From JAEUMD01 sp050246945 (GTDB taxonomy: Bacteria > Pseudomonadota > Alphaproteobacteria > Rhizobiales > Hyphomicrobiaceae): DNA of 64,000 bases. The DNA lies in assembly GCA_050246945.1 (NCBI GenBank), contig JBFWVC010000020.1, forward strand, positions 1 to 64,000, in the 5' to 3' direction. Positions within the stretch are counted from its first letter, which is position 1. Every line of letters begins with the position of its first letter. Positions 8,080-16,688 of the stretch are shown here, in pieces. Position numbers and translations under genes: made by a program. The notes under the pieces are model-generated. The model searched no databases. It saw only the letters and a list, made by a program, of their open reading frames with translations, and was not told the DNA's origin.

Positions 8080-8146
8080 GTGTTCTGGTTTCACTGACTC
8101 TTGATGACCCTCGCCCGGGACGCAGACGTCAGATCCAGAACACTAG
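8080..8146. repeat. 67-bp terminal-inverted-repeat element, copy 3
   Basis: Starts GTGTTCTGGTTTCACTGAC and ends GATCCAGAACACTAG, inverted repeats with a three-base offset. Same length and core as the copy at 3753. Its final CTAG contains the TAG stop codon (8143-8145, minus strand) of the outer-membrane protein gene, so the element overlaps the end of that reading frame. Confidence 0.7.
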
Positions 8147-8883
8147 TATTTGACGTTCAATCCCACGCGGATGAGATCAATGCGATTCTCAAAGGAGTAG
8201 TCCTCGCGGTTTTCGCTGTAGCCTTCGTAGCTGCCGAAATCCATGTGCAGGTATTCGAGTTTTGCCGTCATGCCGGGCCGGAAGGCGTGTTCAACACCGG
8301 CACCTAGCACCCAGCCAGAGCGCACACTCTCATTATACGCCGTCTGACCCGCTGCATCGCCATATCCAACCTCGTCGACTTCGGTGATTGCCCAGCCACC
8401 GGTGCCGTAAAGTAGCGTGTTGCCCCAAAGCATGCCGGCGCGTGCTCGCACCGTGCCCCACAGCGGACCGAACTCGGCCTTCCATACGTGGCCGTCGAAG
8501 ATCACCTTGTCATCGGCGGACAGGTTCATGAGGCCGATGTCGCCTTCTATGCCGACGAGAAAGCCCGGGCTGACAATATGGTTGTAACCGAGCGTGAGAC
8601 TGGCCAGCCCACCGGAGAGATCGTTCGTGGCAAGGCCATGGTTGTCGTTGCGATCGTAGAAGTGCTCCGAATCACCCCAGCCATAGCCGATGCTGGCGCC
8701 CCAATACAGTCCCTGCCAGATGGGCGGTGGCGCCGGCTCATATCTCGGCTCGGACGCGGAAACCTGCTGTTGTCTCGGCTTGCCGCGCAAATCGGCTGCG
8801 TGGACCGCGGTCACCGTCCAATAGGCAACCAGAAACAATGAAAGCGCGAGCAACGCGCCATAGAAGCGAATTGATATGCTCAT
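8143..8883 (-). CDS. Outer-membrane beta-barrel protein (Omp25/RopB-like)
   Basis: A 246-aa surface porin-like protein. The ATG at 8883 is preceded at good spacing by GGGAG; an upstream in-frame ATG at 8916 lacks this. The N-terminal hydrophobic segment ending in AVHAAD is a signal peptide. The mature part alternates short amphipathic strands with Gly/aromatic turns (for example YWGASIGYGWGDSEHFY, ATLEYLHMDFG-type strands) and ends in an aromatic residue after VGLNVKY, the usual barrel-insertion signal. It resembles the eight-stranded Omp25/Omp31 group of Hyphomicrobiales. Ligand unknown. Its stop codon lies inside a repeat element, so the C-terminus may have been reshaped by insertion. Confidence 0.8.
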   Translation of the reverse strand: MSISIRFYGALLALSLFLVAYWTVTAVHAADLRGKPRQQQVSASEPRYEPAPPPIWQGLYWGASIGYGWGDSEHFYDRNDNHGLATNDLSGGLASLTLGYNHIVSPGFLVGIEGDIGLMNLSADDKVIFDGHVWKAEFGPLWGTVRARAGMLWGNTLLYGTGGWAITEVDEVGYGDAAGQTAYNESVRSGWVLGAGVEHAFRPGMTAKLEYLHMDFGSYEGYSENREDYSFENRIDLIRVGLNVKY

Positions 8884-9146
8884 CGGTGGTGCTCCCTTGT
8901 GCGCAAACTCGGCCATTCAGTCGTTGGCGATCGCGTTCGCGGGATCGCCACACTGCCCCCAGCCGATGAGAGCGCGGATTTCGAAGCACCTCCCCCAGAA
9001 GTTCACGTCACGTAACCGCCGAGAGAAAACAATCGAACGGCCATGGCGCCGCCGTGACTGCACCATGGCCGAATCTTGTTATTTTATTATGTTAAATCTG
9101 CACGTTATGCATTTTTATTAATGCCGCATCGAGCATTTTGAGCCGA
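8884..9146. other. Intergenic gap with AT-rich patch
   Basis: The 263 bp between two minus-strand genes contain no gene. Bases 9075-9122 are strongly AT-rich (for example GTTATTTTATTATG) and lie upstream of the outer-membrane protein gene. They are the natural place for its promoter, though no clear -35/-10 pair can be fixed. Confidence 0.45.
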
Positions 9147-10076
9147 TCAATATCTGGCGTCGTCGGGATCGAGTGACGAGGGTACGAACAACGACGCCGG
9201 GAAGTCCGCCGCAGAATGCGGGTAGTGCGGGCGGGGTTTGAATTGTGGCCGCTGGCGGTCATCGGGTGCAACGAGGCGCCGATAGAGATGCCAAGTGGCA
9301 TGGCCGAGCACGGGCACAACCACAGCCAATCCCATAAACAATGGAAGCGCGCCGAGCAGCAGACCCAAGGAAACGATGAGCCCCCAAGCGAGCATAACGA
9401 TTGGATTGCGCAGCACCGACTTGAGCGATGTGGTTACGGCGGCTGCGACTCCCACGTGACGATCCAGCATCAACGGGAACGAGACGACACTCACCGCCAT
9501 CGCGATAACGGCAAACAGCAACCCGACCGCATTGCCGACGATCATCAGGCCGTGACCGTGCGACGTGGTGAACAGCTCGTTCAGGAACTCACTCAGGGTC
9601 GCGTGGTAGGGGTACCCGAAGTAAGCGCTGAAGATGCCGTGCGCGGTCGCAATCCACAGCGCGAACAATCCGACAAGCATCGCACCGAGCGTAAGGATCG
9701 ACCTGAAGGACGGTGAGTGGCGGACATCGAAGACATGCAGCCAGTGGGTATCGCGGCCCTCCTCGCGACGGCGGCTGAGCTCGTAGAGTCCAATGGCCGC
9801 GAACGGGCCAATCAGTGCGAATCCTGTCGCCAGCGGATAGAGAAGCGTGAACAGTGAGCCGCCAAAGACGATCCGAGCGATCAACAGGCCGGCGGCAGCG
9901 TAAGCCAGGCCGAGAAAGATCGCGTGCGTCGGCATCGCGCGAAAGTCGGCATAGCCCAACTTCAAGGCATCGCCGAGATCGCTCAGCCGGATCCTGTTGA
10001 CCTCCGGCAGCTCGCCGACGGCTTCAATCGGGGTGATAACGTCGAATTCAGAACTGGAGGGAGATGAACTCACCAT
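9147..10076 (-). CDS. DUF2189 family integral membrane protein
   Basis: About 309 aa from the ATG at 10076, which has GGAG eight to nine bases upstream; longer in-frame starts add an Arg/Pro-rich stretch unlike a protein start. The sequence after a 35-residue soluble N-terminus carries five or six hydrophobic helices, beginning AIFLGLAYAAAGLLIA and including GAMLVGLFALWIATAHG. The pattern RLSDLGDALKLGYADF followed by paired helices is the DUF2189 signature. Family function is unknown; members are often near respiratory or cytochrome genes, but that is not the case here. The C-terminus is cytosolic and basic (RPQFKPRPHY). Confidence 0.8.
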   Translation of the reverse strand: MVSSSPSSSEFDVITPIEAVGELPEVNRIRLSDLGDALKLGYADFRAMPTHAIFLGLAYAAAGLLIARIVFGGSLFTLLYPLATGFALIGPFAAIGLYELSRRREEGRDTHWLHVFDVRHSPSFRSILTLGAMLVGLFALWIATAHGIFSAYFGYPYHATLSEFLNELFTTSHGHGLMIVGNAVGLLFAVIAMAVSVVSFPLMLDRHVGVAAAVTTSLKSVLRNPIVMLAWGLIVSLGLLLGALPLFMGLAVVVPVLGHATWHLYRRLVAPDDRQRPQFKPRPHYPHSAADFPASLFVPSSLDPDDARY

Positions 10077-10298
10077 GACCTGCACTCCGTAACTCATGTT
10101 GCGGGGCGGTCGCGGTCGGCGCGTGCGCTGAGGTGTGCCCGGGCGGGCACGGGTCACGACAGATCGCGACCAAACATGAGGGCAATTCTAGTGCAAATCG
10201 GATCAGAAATCCCGCCCGCACCCGCAATTTCACGAAGTTGTGCAACCGGGGGACCGGGCCACCTCCGCACTCCCACAATTATTAATTCGAAACACTGC

Positions 10299-11297
10299 TC
10301 AAAACATTGCTGGGTGGACCTTGTCCGGCGGGGCGTGGCCGTCAAAAAAGGTCTTGATGTTTATAATGACCTTTTCTCCCATGTCGACGCGGCCCTCGAT
10401 CGTCGCCGAGCCCATGTGTGGCAAAGCGACTACCCGCTCGGAAACAAGCAGCTTCGGATTGATTGCGGGCTCGTGTTCGAAAACGTCGAGCCCGGCGCCC
10501 GCGATCGCCTCCTGCTCTATGAGACGTGCCAACTCGTTCTCGTCGATGACTTCGCCCCGCGCAGTGTTGACGACATAGGCTGTCGGCTTCAAGAGCTTCA
10601 AGCGGCGCGCGGAGAGAAGGTGGTAAGTCGCCGGCGTGTGCGGGCAGTTGACCGACACGATGTCCATGCGGGCGAGCATCTGATCGAGGCTGTCCCAATA
10701 TGTCGCTTCGAGTTCGTGCTCGACGTCTTCGGCAACGCGGCGTCGGTTGTGGTAGTGGATCTGGAGGCCGAATGCCTTTGCTCGCCGGGCGACCGCCTGC
10801 CCGATGCGGCCCATGCCGATGATGCCGAGACGCTTGCCGAATATGCGGTGGCCCAGCATCCAGGTCGGCGACCAGCCGGCCCAATGGTTCCGTGGGTCCT
10901 TGAGATAGCTCGTGGCCTCAGCGAGGCGGCGCGGCACCGCGAGTATAAGCGCCATCGTCATGTCGGCGGTATCTTCGGTCAGCACGCCAGGCGTGTTCGT
11001 CACGGTCACACCGCGATTGCGAGCGGTATCGAGGTCGATGTTATCGACGCCAGTGCCGAAGTTGGCAATCAGGCGCAGGTTGGGTCCGGCCTGGCTGATT
11101 ACCGCGCGATCGATGCGATCGGTCACCGTCGGCACCAGAACGTCCGCCTCTTTAGCCGCAGCCACCAGCTCCGGTTGCGTCAAGGGATGGTCGTCCTCGT
11201 TGAGCCGCGCATCGAAAAGTTCTCGCATACGGGTCTCGATCACATCGGGCAGCTTGCGCGTTACGATGACGACGGGTTTCTTCTGGGCTTGCGGCAT
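10299..11297 (-). CDS. D-isomer-specific 2-hydroxyacid dehydrogenase (glyoxylate/hydroxypyruvate reductase type)
   Basis: NAD(P)-dependent reductase of 332 aa acting on small 2-oxo acids such as glyoxylate or hydroxypyruvate. The Rossmann nucleotide site is LGIIGMGRIGQAVARRAKAF; the catalytic triad residues are Arg in NTARGEVIDE, Glu in LDVFEHEPAIN and His in ALPHMGSAT. The NADP/NAD specificity segment reads IHYHNRRR; basic residues after the second strand favour NADP(H). It is divergent from the SH3-domain gene; this pair next to irr/fabA is a common order in Hyphomicrobiales. The exact substrate is not determinable from sequence. Confidence 0.88.
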   Translation of the reverse strand: MPQAQKKPVVIVTRKLPDVIETRMRELFDARLNEDDHPLTQPELVAAAKEADVLVPTVTDRIDRAVISQAGPNLRLIANFGTGVDNIDLDTARNRGVTVTNTPGVLTEDTADMTMALILAVPRRLAEATSYLKDPRNHWAGWSPTWMLGHRIFGKRLGIIGMGRIGQAVARRAKAFGLQIHYHNRRRVAEDVEHELEATYWDSLDQMLARMDIVSVNCPHTPATYHLLSARRLKLLKPTAYVVNTARGEVIDENELARLIEQEAIAGAGLDVFEHEPAINPKLLVSERVVALPHMGSATIEGRVDMGEKVIINIKTFFDGHAPPDKVHPAMF

Positions 11298-11523
11298 ATC
11301 GACTTCCGTTCCGGGGCGTGACCTGTTCGGGGTTAGGCTCGAGGCCGGACGCCGACAGGGATCGTCGACGGGGCCTCAAAGGTGGGTTGGCACGTGTCTA
11401 ACAGATGGCCTTAGCGATGACAAAGTACCGAATAGAGTCGGACGCGCGGAATATCGTCGGGCCGGCTGGCAGATTCGCCAAGCCAATGTGATACGGCGGG
11501 AAAGCGGGAGATCATAGGGCGGC

Positions 11524-12165
11524 ATGGCAGGTGCTATTGCGGCGGCGCCTCGGAGGGTGCTGGCGGCGCATCGACAGCGTCGCAAGGTGGAGGCAATTCG
11601 CAGAGAGGATCGAGGGGCCGATCGGGCGCATCGGGCCTTTCTCCTCTTGTTGGTCGTCTCCGCCAGCCTGTTCGTCTTGGCAAGCGTAACCGCCGAAGCG
11701 CAGACATCGTCCAAGGTGGGTCCGAGCGGGCTACCGCTGCCGCGCTATGTCAGCCTGAAATCCGATCGCGTCAACCTGCGTCAGGGCCCGGGCACGGACT
11801 ATCCCACGGCCTGGGTCTACCGTCGCGCCGGACTGCCCCTCGAGGTGGTCGAAGAATACGAGGCCTGGCGCAAGGTACGCGATGCCGAGGGCACGACCGG
11901 CTGGATTCTGTCGTCCCTGCTTTCGGGCCGTCGAACAGCACTTGTTCTGCCGTGGGAGCTGAAACCGGGCGCACCACGCCCGCAGGTTCCTCTTCTTAAT
12001 AGCGACAGCACGCGGTCCAGACCGATTGCGATGATCGAAGCGGGGGTCATTGCCGACGTACAGTCTTGCGACGGCGAGTGGTGCTACGTCGCGATCGATT
12101 CCTTCAAGGGCTACCTGGAGCAGGCCAAGCTCTGGGGGGTTTATGCGCGCGAAACGGTGAAGTAG
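11524..12165 (+). CDS. Secreted bacterial SH3-domain protein
   Basis: A 213-aa protein with a long basic N-terminus (1-37), a hydrophobic export segment (about 38-58, AFLLLLVVSASLFVLASV) and an SH3-like fold. SDRVNLRQGPGTDYPTAWVY (about 80-99) is the characteristic N-LR-GP-T/S-P motif, and GTTGWILSSLL closes the domain. A second SH3-like half follows, with two Cys (QSCDGEWCYV) near the end. Such domains bind peptidoglycan peptides in the periplasm. A GGGCGG-type ribosome site precedes the ATG. It is divergent from the 2-hydroxyacid dehydrogenase gene. The role is inferred from the fold only. Confidence 0.8.
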   Translation: MAGAIAAAPRRVLAAHRQRRKVEAIRREDRGADRAHRAFLLLLVVSASLFVLASVTAEAQTSSKVGPSGLPLPRYVSLKSDRVNLRQGPGTDYPTAWVYRRAGLPLEVVEEYEAWRKVRDAEGTTGWILSSLLSGRRTALVLPWELKPGAPRPQVPLLNSDSTRSRPIAMIEAGVIADVQSCDGEWCYVAIDSFKGYLEQAKLWGVYARETVK

Positions 12166-12267
12166 TTCGCCACGCGGGTACATCAGATGCCTGCCCCGCC
12201 GATCCCCTCTTTTGAACCCACCCGGCGCGTCGGGCGACAGACCTCACAGTCAGGACAGGAGGTCGAG

Positions 12268-12714
12268 ATGCATGGCAAGACCTATGCGCTAACCGCAGCG
12301 TTGGCGATCACTGCATGGACGGGTGCACCGGCACACGGCGAGGCCGGCGTCATCTGCAAGAGCATGACATGGGGCTTCGGCCTCAATGCCGACAAGGCCA
12401 CGTCGCGTGCACTGGCCTATCACGACTGGAAGGCGAAGGCCGGGCAAGGCTGGACGAACTACAATCTCGCCAAGAGCGTTTCGCGGTATTGCCGCAAGGA
12501 ATCGCGCAAATGGCATTGCGGCTTCAAAGCCATTCCGTGCAAGACGCTGGGCCTCTCGGGCCAGTCCACGTCAACCCAAGAGCCCGCCAAGTTGCGCACC
12601 AGACGCGCCAAGCCGCGCCGTTGGACGCCGGCGCGAATCAAGACCGGCAGGTCGGGGCTCGGCCCTGGCATTGCGATACAGCGGGCGCTCTCGCGCCGGG
12701 ACTTCAAACCTTGA
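12268..12714 (+). CDS. Small secreted protein of unknown function
   Basis: The ATG at 12268 follows an AGGAGG ribosome site at the right distance and gives 148 aa. The N-terminal TYALTAALAITAWTGAPAHG is a signal peptide. The mature part has four Cys (in GVICKSMTW, SRYCRK, KWHCGF and AIPCK), suggesting two disulfides, and conserved-looking aromatic residues (WGFGLNADKATSRALAYHDW). After residue 100 it is a low-complexity Arg/Lys-rich tail. The core resembles small periplasmic proteins of the DUF4189/SH3-companion kind, but I do not recognise a named family. Its end overlaps the 3' end of irr by 11 bp on the opposite strand. Confidence 0.6.
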   Translation: MHGKTYALTAALAITAWTGAPAHGEAGVICKSMTWGFGLNADKATSRALAYHDWKAKAGQGWTNYNLAKSVSRYCRKESRKWHCGFKAIPCKTLGLSGQSTSTQEPAKLRTRRAKPRRWTPARIKTGRSGLGPGIAIQRALSRRDFKP

Positions 12715-13150
12715 CGAGGCGCACGACGACGTCGATGTGGGAAATCTTCATGCCCTCAGGAGGCTCAGGCAGGCCATCGACGTGGATGCCGTCGCCCGAA
12801 ATGTCCATCAACTCGCCCGCATCCTCGACGAAGAAGTGATTGTGGTTGGAGGTATTCGTGTCGAAATAGGCACGTGCGCCATCAATCGCCAGCTCACGCA
12901 ACAAACCGGCCCGCTTGAATTGGTGGAGCGTGTTGTAAACGGTAGCCAGGGACACCTGCTCGCCGGCCGCCAAGGCTTCCGCGTGCAACGTTTCAGCGGT
13001 GACGTGGCGGTCGCCAGCGCCGAACAGGAGCTGTCCCAGCGCGAGGCGTTGGCGGGTCGGCCGCAAACCCGCGCTCCTGAGGCGCTCCGCGATGGTTGCG
13101 GCATCCGCCTGGAAAGGCTGTCGTTCCAAATGATCTTCAACTTGGCTCAT
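12704..13150 (-). CDS. irr: Iron response regulator, Fur superfamily
   Basis: A 148-aa Fur-superfamily repressor/activator that in Rhizobiales senses haem status and controls haem and iron genes. The winged helix reads RPTRQRLALGQLLF ... VSLATVYNTLHQFKRAGLL. The Irr-type haem/metal region SNHNHFFVEDAGELMDI (101-117) is present. There is no Cys anywhere in the protein, so neither the structural zinc Cys pairs of Fur nor an N-terminal GCPWHD haem motif exist. The ATG at 13150 fits homologue length; an in-frame start at 13195 is possible. It is divergent from fabA-fabB-fabI, a conserved arrangement. Confidence 0.9.
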   Translation of the reverse strand: MSQVEDHLERQPFQADAATIAERLRSAGLRPTRQRLALGQLLFGAGDRHVTAETLHAEALAAGEQVSLATVYNTLHQFKRAGLLRELAIDGARAYFDTNTSNHNHFFVEDAGELMDISGDGIHVDGLPEPPEGMKISHIDVVVRLVKV

Positions 13151-13595
13151 GCGGATCGTCGAACCCCTTCGCGTCATCACATTTCGCGTCGTCATGCCAA
13201 GCGGATCGGCCAGGCTTCGTACGCGCGTCTGCCTGCGGGCCATGGCTTCGGACCGGTCCGTGCAGCCGTGTGAATGACCCATCAGCGGCATTCCGAGAGA
13301 GGTCAAAAAACCTTCTACACGGTATGAGGGTACATGCCCTGGTGATCGCACACGGACTGCCCTGCCCATTCTACGACGCACGAGGACGGGCAGCAGCCGA
13401 CACCGAATTCTGCAAAGCATTATAGGCAGCCGCGTGGTTGTGCGCAATGTGTGGGCAGCAGGGGGCATTACCGAAAGAGGCCGAGATGCGGCTTGACGCT
13501 GGCCATCTTTACCGTTTGAAGGGTAGCCCAAAGATGCCTGGGCTCGGCAGCCCGGCCGGCCAGTGTGCTGTTCACCGGGGGAGCCTGAAACGCCC
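13151..13595. other. Divergent irr / fabA control region
   Basis: The 445-bp gap has no supportable gene. It must hold promoters for both irr and the fabABI set. Visible items are a GTAGCCCA...TGGGCT short inverted repeat near 13524-13543 and AT-richer steps near 13415-13425 (GCATTATA). I could not identify an iron-control element with confidence. Confidence 0.45.
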
Positions 13596-14135
13596 ATGAC
13601 TGTACGCCGTTCAAGTTTTGAATTCGAGGACCTTTTGGAGTGCGGCCACGGCCGGATGTTCGGGCTTGGCAATGCCCAGCTGCCGCTGCCGCCAATGCTC
13701 ATGTTCGATCGTATCTCGCATATATCGGAGGAAGGCGGCGCGCACGGCAAGGGCCAGGTGGTGGCAGAGCTCAAGGTTGCCGGAAACGATCGCCTCGACT
13801 GGTTCTTCGACTGCCACTTCGAAGGCGATCCGGTGATGCCGGGCTGCCTGGGGCTGGATGCATTGTGGCAGTTGACGGGCTTTTATCTGGGCTGGCTCGG
13901 CGCACCGGGGCGTGGTCGGGCACTCGGGGTTGGCGAGGTAAAGTTCACCAACATGGTGCTGAAGACGACGAAGAAGGTCGAGTACGTCGTGGACCTCAAG
14001 CGGGTCATTCTCAGGAAGCTCAAGATGGCGATCGCGGACGGTACGCTGATCGCGGATGGCGTTCCGATCTATACGGCTTCGGAAATGCGCGTCGGCTTGT
14101 TCGAGGCAGATGCGGACAGTGGAGCAAAAGCGTAA
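13596..14135 (+). CDS. fabA: 3-hydroxydecanoyl-ACP dehydratase/isomerase
   Basis: Bifunctional enzyme that dehydrates 3-hydroxydecanoyl-ACP and isomerises trans-2 to cis-3-decenoyl-ACP, the branch point to unsaturated fatty acids. The 179-aa hot-dog protein shows catalytic His74 in DCHFEGDPVMPG and Asp88 in CLGLDALWQ; Asp rather than Glu at this place separates FabA from FabZ. The ATG at 13596 follows a GGGGGAG ribosome site. It is first in the fabA-fabB-fabI set, divergent from irr. The following fabB starts 139 bp downstream. Confidence 0.95.
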   Translation: MTVRRSSFEFEDLLECGHGRMFGLGNAQLPLPPMLMFDRISHISEEGGAHGKGQVVAELKVAGNDRLDWFFDCHFEGDPVMPGCLGLDALWQLTGFYLGWLGAPGRGRALGVGEVKFTNMVLKTTKKVEYVVDLKRVILRKLKMAIADGTLIADGVPIYTASEMRVGLFEADADSGAKA

Positions 14136-14274
14136 GCTCCTGCACTTTGGCGGCGCAGTTTATCGGCGCGATCCGCAGCGGAAATGAAGCGCTTCGGGCC
14201 ACAAGTCGAGTGATCGATGGCTCTCTCGACACGGTGCGGCGGCAAGAAATGCGGGCAATGAAGGATCTGATGAA

Positions 14275-15504
14275 ATGAGGCGCGTTGTCGTCAGCGGGAT
14301 GGGGATCGTTTCCTCGATCGGCAACTCGAGCCAGGAGGTCGTCGCCTCGCTCAGAGAGGGCAAATCGGGCATCGTAAGGGCGGAAAAATACGCCGAAATG
14401 GGCTTCCGATGCCAAGTCCACGGTGCTCCGCAGATCGACTGGGCTGCCCAGGTCCCGCGCAAACCCAAACGGTTCATGGAAGAGGGTGTCGGCTGGAACT
14501 ACGTCGCCATGGACCAAGCGATCCGCGACGCGGGGCTGGACGAATCCGACATAGTCAATGAGCGCACAGGCATCATCGTCGGTTCAGGCGGACCCTCGAC
14601 GCGAGCGATCGTTTGGGCCGCCGATACCGCGCGGCAGAAGGACCCCAAGAAGGTCGGCCCCTTCGAGGTGCCAAAAGCAATGTGCTCCGGGCCCAGCGCC
14701 GCTCTTGCGACCAGCTTCCGGATCAAAGGCACCAACTACTCTATCTCTTCGGCCTGCTCGACTTCCGCGCACTGCATCGGCAATGCAGCCGAGCTCATCC
14801 AATGGGGCAAGCAGGATGTCATATTCGCGGGCGGCTGCGAGGAGCTCGACTGGACCTTGTCGGTGCTGTTCGACGCCATGGGCGCCATGTCGTCCCGCTT
14901 CAATGACACGCCGCAGTCGGCCAGCCGCGCCTATGACAAGAACCGTGACGGGTTCGTCATCGCCGGCGGCGCAGGCGTCGTCGTTCTGGAGGAGCTGGAG
15001 CGGGCCAAGGCGCGGGGCGCGAAAATCTACGGCGAAGTCGTGGGTTATGGCGCGACATCGGACGGGTTCGACATGGTGGCCCCGTCGGGCGAGGGCGCGG
15101 TTCGCTGCATGCAGCTTGCCATGAAGGGCCTCGACGGAAAGGGCGTCGGCAAGATCGACTATATCAACCCGCACGCGACTGCGACGCCGGTTGGCGACGT
15201 CAAGGAGATCGAGGCGATCCGCGAGGTTTTCGGCAAGAACGTGCCGAACATCTCAGCGACGAAATCGCTCACTGGCCATTCGCTAGGGGCGATCGGGGTG
15301 CAGGAAGCGATCTTCTCGCTGCTGATGATGAACAACGACTTCATCTGCGAAAGCGCCAACATCGAGGAGCTGGATCCTCAATTCGAGGACATGCCGATCG
15401 TTCGCTCACGCATCGACAACGCCTCGCTTAACTGTGTCATGTCGAACAGCTTCGGCTTTGGCGGAACTAATGCAACTCTCGTGCTGCGCCGCTACAATGG
15501 TTAA
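14275..15504 (+). CDS. fabB: 3-oxoacyl-ACP synthase I
   Basis: Elongating condensing enzyme that extends cis-3-decenoyl-ACP, partner of FabA in unsaturated fatty acid synthesis. The 409-aa thiolase-fold protein has active Cys161 in SSACSTSAHCIGN and the two active His in NPHATATPVGD and KSLTGHSLGAIG. The C-terminal FGFGGTNATLVLRR is typical. It lies between fabA and fabI on the same strand with AAGGAT upstream, and is probably co-transcribed with them. Confidence 0.95.
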   Translation: MRRVVVSGMGIVSSIGNSSQEVVASLREGKSGIVRAEKYAEMGFRCQVHGAPQIDWAAQVPRKPKRFMEEGVGWNYVAMDQAIRDAGLDESDIVNERTGIIVGSGGPSTRAIVWAADTARQKDPKKVGPFEVPKAMCSGPSAALATSFRIKGTNYSISSACSTSAHCIGNAAELIQWGKQDVIFAGGCEELDWTLSVLFDAMGAMSSRFNDTPQSASRAYDKNRDGFVIAGGAGVVVLEELERAKARGAKIYGEVVGYGATSDGFDMVAPSGEGAVRCMQLAMKGLDGKGVGKIDYINPHATATPVGDVKEIEAIREVFGKNVPNISATKSLTGHSLGAIGVQEAIFSLLMMNNDFICESANIEELDPQFEDMPIVRSRIDNASLNCVMSNSFGFGGTNATLVLRRYNG

Positions 15505-15639
15505 CACGGTTGTCATGTCGCGGCGCTCGTGAGGGCCATTCAGGCTCATCCAGGGTGCCAAGACATGAAATTCTACCGGAACAGCGGTTGCTGGTTCGAG
15601 ACTAACGCGCGCGCCGATGGCGCGGGAACGAGGGCTCCG

Positions 15640-16494
15640 ATGGCCGAGATCGATTATTCCAAACCTGGTCCACTGATGGCCGGCAAACGCGGCCTCATCA
15701 TGGGCGTCGCAAATGAGCGCTCAATCGCCTGGGGCATCGCCCGGGCAGTGGCTGGACACGGCGCCAAGCTCGCGTTCACCTACCAGGACGAGGCTTTCGG
15801 CCGGCGCGCGCTGCCGCTCGCCAATTCGGTCGGGTCCGACATCGTGGAGCCGTGCAACGTGCTCGATACCGAGAGCCTCGACCGCGTGTTCGAGCGTCTG
15901 CAGAAGGAATGGGGCGGGCTGGACTTCGTGGTGCACGCGCTCGCCTATTCCGATCCGCGGGAACTGGTCGGGCGCTATGTCAACACGACGCGCGACAACT
16001 TCACCAACACAATGGTCATCTCGTGCTTCTCGTTCACCGAAGTGGCACGCCGCGCTGCTCCGATGATGACCAACGGCGGCTCGCTGCTGACGCTATCCTA
16101 TGGCGGTGCCACGCGCTCGGTACCGTCCTACAATGTCATGGGCGTCGCCAAGGCAGCTCTGGAAGCATCGGTGCGCTATCTCGCAGCCGATCTTGGTCCA
16201 CAGAACATCCGGGTCAACGCTCTCTCTGCTGGACCGATGCGCACGCTGTCGGGGGCTGGCGTTTCGGATGCGCGCGTGATCTTCAACTTCCAGAAGGAGC
16301 ATGCGCCGCTGCAACGCACGCCGTCACTTGATGAGGTGGGTGGATCGGCGCTCTATCTGCTGTCGCCGCTTTCGGGCGCAGTGACCGGCGAGGTACATTT
16401 CGTCGACTGCGGCTATAACACTGTCGCCATGCCGAGCCTTACGTCTCTAAAGGCGCTCGAAGGCGAGGGCGGTGGGCGCTCCGCGGCCGAATAG
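15640..16494 (+). CDS. fabI: Enoyl-ACP reductase (NADH)
   Basis: Short-chain dehydrogenase-type enoyl-ACP reductase that completes each fatty acid elongation cycle. The ATG at 15640 with GAGGG upstream gives 284 aa; an in-frame start at 15529 adds 37 unrelated residues. The nucleotide site is GLIMGVANERSIAWGIA, and the catalytic Tyr164-x6-Lys171 is in SYNVMGVAKAALEAS. A FabI copy downstream of fabA-fabB is normal in Hyphomicrobiales and may be one of two in the genome. A strong hairpin follows the stop. Confidence 0.93.
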   Translation: MAEIDYSKPGPLMAGKRGLIMGVANERSIAWGIARAVAGHGAKLAFTYQDEAFGRRALPLANSVGSDIVEPCNVLDTESLDRVFERLQKEWGGLDFVVHALAYSDPRELVGRYVNTTRDNFTNTMVISCFSFTEVARRAAPMMTNGGSLLTLSYGGATRSVPSYNVMGVAKAALEASVRYLAADLGPQNIRVNALSAGPMRTLSGAGVSDARVIFNFQKEHAPLQRTPSLDEVGGSALYLLSPLSGAVTGEVHFVDCGYNTVAMPSLTSLKALEGEGGGRSAAE

Positions 16495-16515
16495 TCATTG
16501 CCGATTTGTATGTTC

Positions 16516-16550
16516 GACAAGGCCGGCGCGCACCCCGTGCCGGCCTTGTC
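16516..16550 (+). terminator. Terminator-like hairpin after fabI
   Basis: Perfect 12-base arms GACAAGGCCGGC (16516-16527) and GCCGGCCTTGTC (16539-16550) around an 11-base loop, 21 bp after the fabI stop. The following sequence (GCGTTTGCTG) is a poor T-run, so release may need Rho, but position and stability fit the end of the fabABI transcript. Confidence 0.65.
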
Positions 16551-16688
16551 GCGTTTGCTGCACGACGATCCGGCGCTTGCGAAGTTGCAGCACCGTTGCG
16601 TTTTCCCCGGTCGCACAGCGAACCAATCGGATTCCAGTGCGTTATGTCGGTGTGGTTCAAGACGACCATCAAGACAAGGAGATGATGC

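Noticed and set aside
10176..11321. 381-codon plus-strand frame opposite the 2-hydroxyacid dehydrogenase
   Set aside because: The minus-strand frame carries all catalytic motifs of the dehydrogenase; this one carries none.
13405..13480. Possible tRNA or small RNA upstream of fabA
   Set aside because: No cloverleaf, no GTTC-type T-loop context and no terminator; only minor inverted repeats.
12704..13774. 356-residue extended form of Irr
   Set aside because: The first 200 residues run through the irr-fabA promoter region and do not resemble the family; Irr proteins are about 140-165 aa.
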